From the NCBI GenBank assembly GCA_041397765.1, contig JAWKWA010000012.1, positions 1 to 64,000 on the forward strand: DNA of 64,000 nucleotides, in the 5' to 3' direction. The notes beneath the pieces are model-generated. The model was not told the DNA's origin, did not search any database, and was given only the letters and a program-made list of their open reading frames with translations. Source of the stretch: JAWKWA01 sp041397765 (lineage in GTDB: Bacteria; Pseudomonadota; Alphaproteobacteria; Rhizobiales; Hyphomicrobiaceae). This document shows, piece by piece, positions 45,949 to 54,936 of this stretch (the first letter of the stretch is position 1; each line of letters begins with the position of its first letter). The position numbers and the translations under genes were made by a program.

Positions 45949-46333
45949 GGGAGGCACCGCTGCGGCCCCGGCTGACCGGTCGGCGCGAGAACTTGGCGCG
46001 CTCCTCGCTCTTCTCGCCGGTCTCGGCGATCCGCTTGACCTCGTCCTCGGCCGCCGCCAGGTCCTGGCGTGCCGATTCCAGCCGAACGATCAGGTCCTCG
46101 ACCGAGGCGAGCAGGTTGTCGCGCCGCTGCCGCGCCGCCTTGGCGAATGGGGGATAGGCGAAATGGTGCACGTCGCGGATGCCGGTGCGGGCATGCTCCG
46201 CCTCGATCTGCTGGTCGAGATCGCTCGCCATGCGGCGGAAGTCGGAGATCATCGTCTCCATGTCGGCGAGCTTGCGGCGCTTGTCCGCCAGCTCGAACTG
46301 ACGGGCCCGGATGGCCGTGTCGCGTGATTTCAT
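45932..46333 (-). CDS. fliJ: Flagellar export protein FliJ
   Basis: Coiled-coil protein of 133 residues that couples the flagellar ATPase FliI to the export gate. The sequence is charged and helical through its length (FELADKRRKLADMETMISDFRRM and so on). It has the FHHFAYPPFAKAARQRR-like middle (VHHFAYPPFAKAARQRRDN) typical of the alphaproteobacterial FliJ group. ATG 46333 is the normal start. fliI, usually next to it, is not in the window. It is divergent from ctrA, an arrangement known in Hyphomicrobiales. Confidence 0.85.
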   Translation of the reverse strand: MKSRDTAIRARQFELADKRRKLADMETMISDFRRMASDLDQQIEAEHARTGIRDVHHFAYPPFAKAARQRRDNLLASVEDLIVRLESARQDLAAAEDEVKRIAETGEKSEERAKFSRRPVSRGRSGASRLARI

Positions 46334-47134
46334 CGTTCGATACCCCGTACAAACTCGAACATGCTGGGCCAGGCCGCCCCATCGAGGGCGATCGCCGCCG
46401 GCAGTAGGCGAGAAAGCAAGCACCATGCCACCTGCCACCCGCTTGCCCGCGTTCGGCGAGGCCTTTCCCGCTTCCCGGCGTGCCACCGGCGCGTTTGCAA
46501 GGCCGCCGGCCCACGGCGAGCGACGGGACTATGACAGCGAGGCTTTAAGTCGCCGTAAATCCAAGAGTTTCCGAACCCCTACGGATTGCTCCAGTAATTA
46601 CTCAGCATGCCCCATGTTGCCCGTCGGCAATTGGGTCGAATCGGGAATTCTGCTAACACCCTATCCACAGATTGATTCGCGTGTGGAACGGGCAGCGACA
46701 ACCGCGGCGGGAGGGACGCCGTGGGCCTCTCGGCTTGGCTCCAACCGCCGGCGTCGGGTCGCTCGCGGCGCGCGTCACCGGCCCTCGGCATGCCGCAGGG
46801 CCGTCACCTGAAGTGTTCCTGAAAGGTCGAGTGCTTGTCCTCGCGCCGCCCGTCTCTCGGGCCCGGCCTGCCGGGGCATGGATCTTTGCCCTCGTGTTGC
46901 GTGTCGGACCTGTCCGTACCGGCACCGTCGTTGCCGGGCCTGTCTCGCTTTCGCCCGCTGCCAATATCCCGCGTGGCCCGGTCAAAAGAGTTCACGAGTC
47001 TGAAGCCGAAATTAGGGTTTGTTAACTTCTCGCAAGTACCGTCCTCATGAGTGGTTAACCAAGACGTGCTGCCGACTTTCACCGCCGATGAGCTCGACGC
47101 GCCATCGACGGTCCAGATTCCAGGGGAACCGACC
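46334..47134. promoter_or_regulatory. fliJ-ctrA intergenic regulatory region
   Basis: About 800 bases without a supported gene. Seen: a TTAA-N7-TAAA match to the CtrA box (46546-46560), TTAAC at 47022-47026 and again at 47055-47059, and GANTC methylation sites at 46638, 46674 and 46996. CtrA autoregulation and CcrM control of ctrA are established in Caulobacter and relatives; assigning them to these sites is inference. GANTC counts this low can arise by chance. Confidence 0.5.
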
Positions 47135-47830
47135 ATGAGGGTCTTGCTCATCGAGGACGACAGCGCCACGGCGCAGAGCATCGAGCTGATGCTCCAGTCC
47201 GAGGGCTTCAATGTCTATACGACCGATCTCGGCGAGGAGGGCGTCGACCTCGGCAAGCTCTACGACTACGACATCATTCTTCTCGACCTGAACCTGCCGG
47301 ACATGAACGGCTACGACGTGCTGAAGACGCTGCGCGTCAGCAAGGTCCAGACGCCGATCCTGATCCTCTCCGGCCTCGCCGGCATCGAGGACAAGGTGCG
47401 CGGCCTCGGCGTCGGCGCCGACGACTACATGACGAAGCCGTTCCACAAGGACGAGCTCGTCGCCCGCATCCACGCCATCGTCCGCCGCTCCAAGGGCCAC
47501 GCCCAGTCGGTCATCCAGACCGGCAAGGTCACGGTCAATCTCGACACCAAGACGGTCGAGGTCGGCGGCCAGCGCGTCCATCTGACCGGCAAGGAGTACC
47601 AGATGCTGGAGCTCCTCTCGCTGAGGAAGGGCACGACGCTGACCAAGGAGATGTTCCTCAACCATCTCTATGGCGGCATGGACGAGCCGGAATTGAAGAT
47701 CATCGACGTCTTCATCTGCAAACTGAGGAAGAAGCTCGCCCAGGCGACCGACGGCGACAACTATATCGAGACGGTCTGGGGCCGCGGCTATGTGCTGAGG
47801 AACCCCGAGGACTCGACCGTCGCGGCCTGA
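47135..47830 (+). CDS. ctrA: Cell-cycle response regulator CtrA
   Basis: OmpR-family master regulator of the alphaproteobacterial cell cycle, 231 residues. The receiver domain starts MRVLLIEDDSATAQSIEL, with phospho-acceptor Asp51 in DIILLDLNLPDMNGYD, Thr/Ser switch in ILSGL and Lys in MTKPFHKDEL. The C-terminal winged helix has LTGKEYQMLELLSLRKGT and FICKLRKKLAQA. ATG 47135 is the family start; the GTG at 47051 is not. It binds the replication origin and flagellar and methylation promoters in relatives. The C-terminus ends AA after a short acidic tail, so ClpXP degradation is plausible. Confidence 0.98.
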   Translation: MRVLLIEDDSATAQSIELMLQSEGFNVYTTDLGEEGVDLGKLYDYDIILLDLNLPDMNGYDVLKTLRVSKVQTPILILSGLAGIEDKVRGLGVGADDYMTKPFHKDELVARIHAIVRRSKGHAQSVIQTGKVTVNLDTKTVEVGGQRVHLTGKEYQMLELLSLRKGTTLTKEMFLNHLYGGMDEPELKIIDVFICKLRKKLAQATDGDNYIETVWGRGYVLRNPEDSTVAA

Positions 47831-47872
47831 TCCGCACCAGGCGATCCCCGACATCGCGCACCGATATTGGGC

Positions 47873-47943
47873 CAAGAGGCCGCGAGAGGCTCGGCCGGGC
47901 ACGGACGCCCGGCACCCGCCCCGCGGCCTCTTGACGTTCAGGC
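47873..47943. repeat. Two-tier cruciform between ctrA and nadD
   Basis: Outer arms CAAGAGGCCGCG (47873-47884) and CGCGGCCTCTTG (47932-47943) are perfect 12-bp complements. Inside lies a second perfect hairpin, GCCGGGC (47894-47900) with GCCCGGC (47907-47913). It separates convergent ctrA and nadD and probably terminates both. Confidence 0.85.
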
Positions 47944-47966
47944 CGAGGCCTCGGGCGACACGCGCC

Positions 47967-48548
47967 TCACGCACCGATGCGGCGCACCCGCTCCGCATCG
48001 CGGATCGCCGTCGAGGAGAGCGGCGACAGCGGTCCTGCCGGAAACGCCCAGGCCGGCGGCGGCAGGCGCGCCAGCGCCCCGATCGCGGCCTCGCCCACCC
48101 GATGGGGCCTGAGCGCGATCGCGGCCCTGGAGGCGAGCGCGCGGTAACGCCAGCCCGGCCTGTCGGCGACCAGCATCGGCACGCTCGCCGCGATCGCCCG
48201 CCAGTCGCGCCAGCGATGAAAGCCCGCGAGGTTGTCCGCCCCCATGACCCACACGAACCGGACGGCGGGATAGCGCACGAGGAGATGGCGGATGGTCTCG
48301 GCGGTATAGGCGGTGCCGATCGCCGTCTCGAGGCCGGTGACGACGATGCGCGGGTGATCGGCGAGCGCCGCCGCCGCCGCCATCCGCCGGTCGAGCCTTG
48401 CCAGCTCGTCATGGCTCTTCAGCGGATTGCCCGGCGTCACCAGCCACCAGATGCGGTCGAGCGAGAGATGCTTCAGCGCCTCGAGGCTGATCTGCCGGTG
48501 GCCGTCATGGGCGGGATTGAACGAGCCGCCGACGAGCCCGATCGCCAT
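47967..48548 (-). CDS. nadD: Nicotinate-nucleotide adenylyltransferase
   Basis: Makes deamido-NAD from NaMN and ATP. Motifs: GGSFNPAHDGH near the start, WWLVTPGNPLKSHDELA, VWVMGADNLAGFHRW and the C-terminal LSSTAIRDA. About 193 residues from ATG 48548. A GTG at 48605 is in frame and would give an N-terminus (VPSAPRSPIVSRFPPAASG) like that of many alphaproteobacterial NadD proteins, so the real protein may be 19 residues longer. The usual neighbour rsfS is elsewhere in this window. Confidence 0.95.
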   Translation of the reverse strand: MAIGLVGGSFNPAHDGHRQISLEALKHLSLDRIWWLVTPGNPLKSHDELARLDRRMAAAAALADHPRIVVTGLETAIGTAYTAETIRHLLVRYPAVRFVWVMGADNLAGFHRWRDWRAIAASVPMLVADRPGWRYRALASRAAIALRPHRVGEAAIGALARLPPPAWAFPAGPLSPLSSTAIRDAERVRRIGA

Positions 48549-48612
48549 GCCGCTCGCGGCTGGCGGAAAGCGGGACACGATGGGTGAGCGCGGTGCAGAG
48601 GGCACGGGCGAA

Positions 48613-49083
48613 TCACGTCCCCTCGCCGGACAGGGCCGGTGAGCCCGGCGGCACGCCCATCGGCGCCGAGCCACCGTCATATTTGGGGACATCGTCGCAC
48701 AGGCTGAAATAGTCGGACTTGGCGCCGACATGGATATGGCTCTCGACGGCGAGCCCGGTCGGGGGATCGAGGCTGCCCGCGAGGATCGAGATCCGGCTGC
48801 CGTCTTCGGGCTTCCAGAAGAGGCTCGAGCCGCAGGTCCGGCAGAAGCCGCGGGTCGCGACCCCTGACGCCCGATACCAGCCGAGCAGATCCTCCCCCGC
48901 TGTCAGCCGGAAATGCTCGGTCGCGACCGCCGTCGCCGCCACCGCATGTCCCGTCCACTGCGCGCACTGCCGGCAATGGCACATGATGACCGGGCGAAAC
49001 GGCGCGGTGATCTCGAAGCGAATGCCACCGCACAGGCATTGACCGGTGAGCTTGCGCGCGCTCGGCTCGGCTGCTGTCGTCAT
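48613..49083 (-). CDS. GFA family zinc protein
   Basis: Glutathione-dependent formaldehyde-activating-enzyme fold, 156 residues from ATG 49083. Cysteine motifs: GQCLCGGIRFEI, MCHCRQCAQWTG and GFCRTCGSSLFWK, which bind two zinc ions in the family. Whether it acts on S-hydroxymethylglutathione is doubtful for most members. It sits between proA and nadD on the same strand and interrupts the proA-nadD pairing seen in many relatives. Confidence 0.92.
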   Translation of the reverse strand: MTTAAEPSARKLTGQCLCGGIRFEITAPFRPVIMCHCRQCAQWTGHAVAATAVATEHFRLTAGEDLLGWYRASGVATRGFCRTCGSSLFWKPEDGSRISILAGSLDPPTGLAVESHIHVGAKSDYFSLCDDVPKYDGGSAPMGVPPGSPALSGEGT

Positions 49084-49161
49084 CTGCCCTCTCTCCCGCT
49101 TGTCCCGCGCCAACCGCGCCATGTGGCCACCGCCCCGGCGGCCGGCCGAAAGCCTATCACG

Positions 49162-50433
49162 TCACCCGGGCCGCACCTGTCCGCTGCCGTGCACCTGATA
49201 GCGGAAGGTGGTGAGTTGCTCGACGCCGACCGGCCCGCGCGCATGCAGCCGCCCCGTCGCGATACCGATCTCGGCTCCCATGCCGAACTCGCCGCCATCG
49301 GCGAACTGGGTCGAGGCATTGTGCATGACGATCGCCGACTGGACTTCCCTGAGGAAGCGCTCGGCGGCCGCGGCATCGTCGGTCACGATCGATTCGGTAT
49401 GCGACGAGCCGTAGCGCGCGATATGCGCGATCGCACCGCCGACGCCATCGACGAGCTTCACCGCGATGACCGCATCGAGGAACTCGCGGCCGAAATCGGC
49501 CTCCCCGGCCGGCACCGCGCGCGCGTCCGCCCGACAGGTCGCCGGATCGCCCCTCACCTCGCAGCCCGCCTCGATCAGCGCCCCGACCAGCGGCGCCAGA
49601 TGGCTTGCCGCCGCCGCCTCGTCGATCAGCAGCGTCTCAGCCGCCCCGCACACACCCGTGCGGCGCATCTTGGCATTGACGACGATCGCCTTCGCCATGC
49701 CGAGATCGGCGGCCCTGTCGACATAGACGTGGCAGATGCCCTCCAGATGCGCGAACACCGGCACCCGCGCCTCCCGCTCCACCCGTTCGACGAGGCTGCG
49801 CCCGCCGCGCGGCACGATGACGTCGATCGCGCCGCCAAGGCCCGTCAGCATCTCGCCGACCGCGGCGCGGTCCCGTGTCGGCACCAGCGAGATCGCCGCC
49901 GCCGGAAGCCCGGCCTCGGTCAGGCCGTCGACCAGGCAGTCGTGGATCGCGGTCGCCGAGGCAAGGCTGTCCGAGCCGGCCCTGAGGATCGCCGCATTGC
50001 CGGCCTTGAGGCAGAGCGCGCCCGCATCGGCGGTCACGTTCGGCCGGCTCTCGAAAATGATGCCGATGACGCCGAGTGGCTGGGACACGCGCGCGATCCT
50101 CAGGCCGTTCGGCCGCGTCCATTCGGCAAGCGTGCGGCCAAGCGGATCGGAGAGCCCGGCAATCTCGCCCAGGCCACGGGCGATCGCGGCGATGCGGCCG
50201 CGATCGAGCCTCAGCCGGTCGATATAGGAGGCCGGCCGGCCGGCAGTCTCGGCCGCTTCGACATCTGCCGAATTGGCGGCGACGATCCCGGCCGCGCGCG
50301 CCTCGAGCAGTTCCGCCGCCACCCGCAACGCACGGTTGCGCACCTCGCCTGTCGCCAGCGCGATGGCACCCTGCGCCACCCGCGCCCGACGGCCGAGCGC
50401 AACCATCTGCTCTTTGAGGTCTTCCGCGTCCAT
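49162..50433 (-). CDS. proA: Gamma-glutamyl phosphate reductase
   Basis: Second step of proline synthesis: reduces gamma-glutamyl phosphate with NADPH. 423 residues from ATG 50433. Family motifs: QPLGVIGIIFESRPNVTADAG, CLKAGNAAILRAGSDS, DVIVPRGGRSLVERV, and the catalytic cysteine in NAKMRRTGVCGAAET. The C-terminal EFGMGAEIGIATGRLHARGPVGVEQLTTFRY is standard. proB is not adjacent in the window. Confidence 0.97.
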   Translation of the reverse strand: MDAEDLKEQMVALGRRARVAQGAIALATGEVRNRALRVAAELLEARAAGIVAANSADVEAAETAGRPASYIDRLRLDRGRIAAIARGLGEIAGLSDPLGRTLAEWTRPNGLRIARVSQPLGVIGIIFESRPNVTADAGALCLKAGNAAILRAGSDSLASATAIHDCLVDGLTEAGLPAAAISLVPTRDRAAVGEMLTGLGGAIDVIVPRGGRSLVERVEREARVPVFAHLEGICHVYVDRAADLGMAKAIVVNAKMRRTGVCGAAETLLIDEAAAASHLAPLVGALIEAGCEVRGDPATCRADARAVPAGEADFGREFLDAVIAVKLVDGVGGAIAHIARYGSSHTESIVTDDAAAAERFLREVQSAIVMHNASTQFADGGEFGMGAEIGIATGRLHARGPVGVEQLTTFRYQVHGSGQVRPG

Positions 50434-50614
50434 GCCCGACCGAGTGCCACCTAAGGCGAAGCTTGTCCAGCGCCCGGTCCCGGACGGCAAGCAGGCAGCG
50501 GCGCGCCGCTGCCCGTCCTGTCGCGAGTTGATCGCACAGCCGCCCGCCCCGGCAACCGCGATTTTGCAGGACCGGGGCACGCGCCCGCGGGCGGCGGCTC
50601 GCGCCTGCGACCGC

Positions 50615-51921
50615 TCAGCAGTCGAGCGTGTTCGCCCGCTCCCACTCGGTCAGATGCGCCGCATACTGGTTCCACTCGTTCATCTTCAGCTTCACATAGG
50701 CCCTCGAGAACCCTTCGCCCATGACCTTCCTGAGGAACGGGTTGCTGTCGAAGGCGCGGATCGCATCGATCAGGTTGAGCGGCAGACGCTTGGCCTCTGG
50801 CGCCTTGTGGCCCTCGGCATACATGTCGATGTCGTGGCGCGGCCCCGGATCGCGCTTGTTCTCGATGCCGTCGATGCCGGCGGCGAGATAGACCGCGTGG
50901 TGCAGATAGGGATTGACCGCGCCGTCGGCGAGCCGGATCTCGCAGCGCCCGCCATCGGGGATGCGCACCATGTTGGTGCGATTGTTGCCGCCGAAAGTCA
51001 GCGTGTTCGGCGACCAGGTCGCGCCCGAAACCGTGCGCGGCGCGTTGATGCGCTTGTAGGAGTTGACCGTCGGATTGGTGATGGCGCACAGCGCCTCGCC
51101 ATTGTGCAGGATGCCGCCGACGAAATTGTAGGCCATCTGCGTGAGGCCGAGTGTGCCATTGGGATCGTCGAACAGATTGGTGCGGCCGTCCGGCGTCCAC
51201 ACCGAGATGTGCATGTGGCAGCCATTGCCGGTGAGGTTCGAGAAGGGCTTGGGCATGAAGGTCGCCCGCAGCCCGTGCTTCTCGGCGATCGTCTTCACCA
51301 TGTATTTGAAGAAGGCATGCCGATCGGCCGTCACCAGCGCGTCGGAGAAGTCCCAGTTCATCTCGAACTGGCCGTTGGCGTCCTCGTGGTCGTTCTGGTA
51401 GGGGCCCCAGCCCAGCTCGATCATGCAATCGCAGATCTCGGCGATGACATCGAAGCGCCGTGTCAGCGCCTGCTGGTCATAGCAGGGCTTCTCCTGCGTA
51501 TCGCGGGCGTCGGAGATCGAGCGCCCGTCGGCCGAGATGAGGTGATACTCCGCCTCGATGCCCGACTTCAGCCGGTAGCCCTTGGCCGCCGTTTCCGCGA
51601 TCAGGCGTTTGAGGAGCACGCGCGGCGCCTGATCGACGAGCTTGCCGTCCATCATCAGGTCGCCCGCCACCCAGGCGACGTCCTTCTTCCAGGGAAGCTG
51701 GATCACCGAATCGGGATCGGGCATGGCGAACATGTCGGGATGCGCCGGCGTCATGTCGAGCCAGGTGGCGAAGCCGGCGAAGCCGGCCCCGACTTCTGCA
51801 TGCCCCCGATCGCCTGCGCCGGAACGAGCTTGGCGCGCTGCACGCCGAACAGGTCGGTGAAGTTCACCATGAAGTACTTGATGCCACGCTCTTTGGCGTA
51901 GGCGCTGAGGTCCTTGGTCAT
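50615..51921 (-). pseudogene. glnT: GlnT/GmaS-type glutamine synthetase homologue with one frameshift
   Basis: ATP-dependent ligase that joins an amine or ammonia to glutamate. ATG 51921 (MTKDLSAYAKERGIKYF) reads to GGMQKSG; then one G is missing from a G run near 51787, and GFAGFATWLDMTPAHPDMF follows in the next frame to the stop at 50615. The rest is perfect for the family: NDHEDANGQFEMNW, MPKPFSNLTGNGCHMHISVW, NSYKRINAPRT, NRTNMVRIP. Corrected length is 435 residues. The same family includes type III-like GlnT and gamma-glutamylmethylamide synthetase GmaS; context with split glutamate-synthase-like genes fits either. A sequencing error in a homopolymer is a strong possibility. Confidence 0.9.
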
Positions 51922-52013
51922 CACGTTTCCTCCCACGTCCTCGTTCTACGTTCACCGGCCGGTCGCGTTCCGCCGGCACCATGCCTCATGTCCCGGCCGG
52001 CCGCCAACCGTCC

Positions 52014-52627
52014 TCATCGTGTCGCGATCGCCACCGCCGCCCCGCCCATCGCCGTCGCGCCGACACGGTTGGCGAGCCGCATGGCGCGCGGGCTCCTGAG
52101 CAGCCGCCGCGCCCTCGCCGCCGCGACGATCCAGGCGATGTCGGTGAAGGCGAGCACCATGAGCATGGTCGCCGTCAGCTCGATCAGGCCGACCGTGCCG
52201 ACCCGGGCAAGGTCGATGATCGTCGGCAGCAGCGCCACGTAGAAGACCATGATTTTCGGATTGCCGAGCGTCACCGCCATGCCGGCGAGAAACAGCTTGA
52301 CGGGACTGTCCGGCCGAAATCCTCGTCCGCCTCCTCGATCGAGACCGGCGCCCGCCACATCTTGACGGCGAGGAACAGCAGATAGGCGACGCCCGCGAGC
52401 TTGATGGCGAGAAAGGCCGGCTGGAACGTCTCGGCGATCGCCGCAAGACCGAGCACCGCCGCCGACAGCCAGAGCGCCTCGCCGATCCACATGGCGGCGG
52501 CAAAGGGCAGCACATTGCGCCAGCCATGCGCGATGACGCGCGCGACGAGTGCGGCGACGCTCGGCCCCGGCGAGCCGGAATTGACGACGAGTGCCGCGGC
52601 GAAAAGCAACAATGCCGAGAGCGTCAT
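52014..52627 (-). pseudogene. LysE-family exporter with one frameshift
   Basis: Amino-acid exporter of about 205 residues and six hydrophobic segments. Frame 1 starts at 52627 (MTLSALLLFAAALVVNSGSPGPSVAAL), with the LysE motif PGP. It runs to EEADEDFG, then one base is missing near 52310 and PDSPVKLFLAGMAVTLGNPKIM continues in the next frame to the stop at 52014. Lying inside the glutamate-synthase-like operon it may export a product or excess amino acid. As with glnT, a consensus error rather than inactivation is possible. Confidence 0.86.
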
Positions 52628-52710
52628 GGCATCGGACCTCGCATGGGCGGCAGCCGCCCGCTCGAAGGCCGGCGATGCCCGTCCTTCCTCACTGTTTCAA
52701 CACCCGGTCC

Positions 52711-54042
52711 TCAGCGCCCCGGGATCCAGCTCGTGCCCGCCAGCGGCACGCGCGCCATCGCCGCCGCCTCGACCGTCAGCGCGACGAGATCCTCGGGCTC
52801 GAGGTTGTGCACATGGCTCTTGCCGCAGGCCCGCGCGATCGTCTGGCACTCGAGCGTCATCACCTTCAGATAGTTGGCGAGCCGCCGTCCGGCCTTCACC
52901 GGATCGAGGCGCTTCGCAAGTTGCGGATCCTGCGTCGTGATGCCGGCCGGGTCGCGCCCCTCGTGCCAGTCGTCGTAGCTGCCGGCCGTGGTGTGGAGCG
53001 CCTGGTACTCGTCCTCGAGCGCCGGATCGTTGTCGCCGAGCGCGACGAGCGCCGCCGTTCCGATCGAGACGGCGTCGGCGCCGAGCGCGAGCGCCTTGGC
53101 CACATCGGCGCCCGAGCGGATGCCGCCCGAGACGACGAGCTGCACCTTGCGATGCATGCCGAGATCCTTGAGTGCCTGGACCGCCTGGGGAATGCAGGCG
53201 AGCGTCGGCTGGCCGACATGCTCGATGAACACCTCCTGCGTCGCGGCCGTACCACCCTGCATGCCGTCGAGCACCACCACGTCGGCCCCCGACTTGATCG
53301 ACAGCGCCGTGTCGTAATAGGGCCGCGCGCCGCCGACCTTGACGAAGATCGGCTTCTCCCAGCCGGTGATCTCGCGCAACTCGCGCATCTTGATCTCGAG
53401 GTCGTCCGGCCCTGTCCAGTCCGGATGCCGGCAAGCCGAGCGCTGGTCGATGCCCTTCGGCAGATTGCGCATCTCCGCGACGCGGTCGGAGATCTTCTGG
53501 CCGAGCAGCATGCCGCCGCCGCCCGGTTTCGCGCCTTGGCCGACCACCACCTCGATCGCGTCGGCCTTCCTGAGGTCGTCCGGATTCATGCCGTAGCGCG
53601 ACGGCAGATACTGATAGACGAGCGTCTGCGACTGCCCGCGCTCCTCGGGCGTCATGCCGCCGTCGCCCGTCGTCGTCGAGGTGCCGGCGATGGTCGCGCC
53701 GCGCCCGAGCGCCTCCTTGGCCTGTGCCGACAGGGAGCCGAAGCTCATGCCCGCGATCGTGATCGGAATGCGCAGCTTGAGCGGCTTCTTGGCGAAGCGC
53801 GTGCCGAGCACCACCTCGGTCGAGCATTTCTCGCGATAGCCCTCGAGCGGATAGCGCGAGATCGAGGCGCCGAGGAACAGGAGATCGTCGAAATGCGGCA
53901 CCCGCCGCTTCGCCCCGCCACCACGGATGTCGTAGATGCCGGTCGCGGCCGCACGGCGGATTTCCGAGAGCGTGTAGTCGTCGAAGGTCGCCGACTTGCG
54001 CGGCGTCGTCGGCGGGATCAGCGCGGCTTCTTTCGGGTCCAT
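52711..54042 (-). CDS. FMN-binding glutamate synthase-like subunit (GlxD/MgsC type)
   Basis: Corresponds to the FMN- and Fe-S-type synthase domain of GltB as a free subunit, 443 residues. Signature parts: ITIAGMSFGSLSAQAKEAL, GDGGMTPEERGQS, QGAKPGGGGMLLGQKIS, VVLDGMQGGTAATQEVF and LVVSGGIRSGADVAKALALGADAVSIGTAAL. The C-terminal portion has CQTIARACG, where Fe-S cysteines are expected, though not all are obvious. With the GXGXG and class II amidotransferase subunits it forms a three-piece enzyme, either GlxBCD or N-methylglutamate synthase MgsABC. Confidence 0.93.
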   Translation of the reverse strand: MDPKEAALIPPTTPRKSATFDDYTLSEIRRAAATGIYDIRGGGAKRRVPHFDDLLFLGASISRYPLEGYREKCSTEVVLGTRFAKKPLKLRIPITIAGMSFGSLSAQAKEALGRGATIAGTSTTTGDGGMTPEERGQSQTLVYQYLPSRYGMNPDDLRKADAIEVVVGQGAKPGGGGMLLGQKISDRVAEMRNLPKGIDQRSACRHPDWTGPDDLEIKMRELREITGWEKPIFVKVGGARPYYDTALSIKSGADVVVLDGMQGGTAATQEVFIEHVGQPTLACIPQAVQALKDLGMHRKVQLVVSGGIRSGADVAKALALGADAVSIGTAALVALGDNDPALEDEYQALHTTAGSYDDWHEGRDPAGITTQDPQLAKRLDPVKAGRRLANYLKVMTLECQTIARACGKSHVHNLEPEDLVALTVEAAAMARVPLAGTSWIPGR

Positions 54043-54060
54043 GCAAATGATCTCTCGGCT

Positions 54061-54180
54061 GTAGGGGCGACCTGCGGTCGCCCTCCGTTCATTGCGGGTT
54101 GTGGTTCGGATTCTCGCTGTCTTGCGCCCACATACGACAGTGTCATCGTTGGAGAGAGGGCGACCGCAGGTCGCCCCTAC
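54061..54180. repeat. Repeat C, 25-bp perfect inverted repeat
   Basis: Arms at 54061-54085 and 54156-54180 are exact reverse complements (GTAGGGGCGACCTGCGGTCG plus CCCTC). They enclose 70 bases of less GC-rich DNA. A single arm with one substitution occurs at 1591-1613. It sits between two subunit genes of one enzyme, 18 bases upstream of the FMN-subunit start. This looks like a small non-autonomous mobile element or a folded RNA inside the operon. Confidence 0.85.
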
Positions 54181-54189
54181 GCCCGTCCC

Positions 54190-54930
54190 TCAGTACGCAT
54201 CCACATTGTCGACGTGGAAATTGTAGAGCTTGCGCGCCGAGCCGTAGCGGCGGAAATCCTTGGGATCCGCCTTCATCCCGGCCTTGTCCAACAGCCGCGC
54301 GAGCTTCTGCAGGTGATGCGCCGTCATCTCCTTCTCGACGCAGTCGGCGCCGAGCGAACTGACCTTGCCGCGCACATAGAGCCGCGCCTCGTAGAGGCTG
54401 TCGCCGAGCGCATCGCCCGCATCGCCGAGCACCACGAGCGCCCCGGACTGCGCCATGAACGCCGACATGTGACCGACGCTGCCGCCGACCACGATGTCGA
54501 CACCCTTCATGGAGATGCCGCAGCGCGCCGCCGCGTCGCCCTCGATGACCAGCATTCCGCCATGCGCCGTCGCACCCGCCGACTGGCTGGCGTTGCCCTT
54601 CACCCGCACGAGGCCCGACATCATGTTCTCGGCGACCCCCGTCGAGACATTGCCGTGGATGACGACGGTCGCCTCCTTGTTCATGCCCGCGCAGTAGTAG
54701 CCCGCGGTGCCCATGATATCGACGGTGATCGGGCTCATGAGGCCGACCGCGAGCGCGTGCTCGCCCTCGGGATGCTCGAGCGTGAAATGCGTCTCGTTGG
54801 ACCCCGCCGCAATCTTCTGCAGGCGCTGGTTGACGGCGGTGAGGCCGGTTTTCTGGACGTCGATGACGATTGAATTGTGAGGTTGTGAGATTGTGGGGTT
54901 GTGAGTTGTTTGGGATCTGGTCATCGGCAC
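54190..54930 (-). CDS. GXGXG-domain glutamate synthase-like subunit (GlxC/MgsB type)
   Basis: Free version of the GltB C-terminal beta-helix, 246 residues. Right-handed repeats with glycine spacing: VVIHGNVSTGVAENMMSG, VRVKGNASQSAGATAHGG, VIEGDAAARCGISMKG, VVGGSVGHMSAFMAQSG, VVLGDAGDALGDSLYEA. The domain is structural and links the amidotransferase and FMN subunits. The first 20 residues (TRSQTTHNPTISQPHNS) come from a CACAA-type low-complexity DNA repeat and are not part of the family; the true start may be later. Confidence 0.92.
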   Translation of the reverse strand: MPMTRSQTTHNPTISQPHNSIVIDVQKTGLTAVNQRLQKIAAGSNETHFTLEHPEGEHALAVGLMSPITVDIMGTAGYYCAGMNKEATVVIHGNVSTGVAENMMSGLVRVKGNASQSAGATAHGGMLVIEGDAAARCGISMKGVDIVVGGSVGHMSAFMAQSGALVVLGDAGDALGDSLYEARLYVRGKVSSLGADCVEKEMTAHHLQKLARLLDKAGMKADPKDFRRYGSARKLYNFHVDNVDAY

Positions 54931-54936
54931 GTCCTG

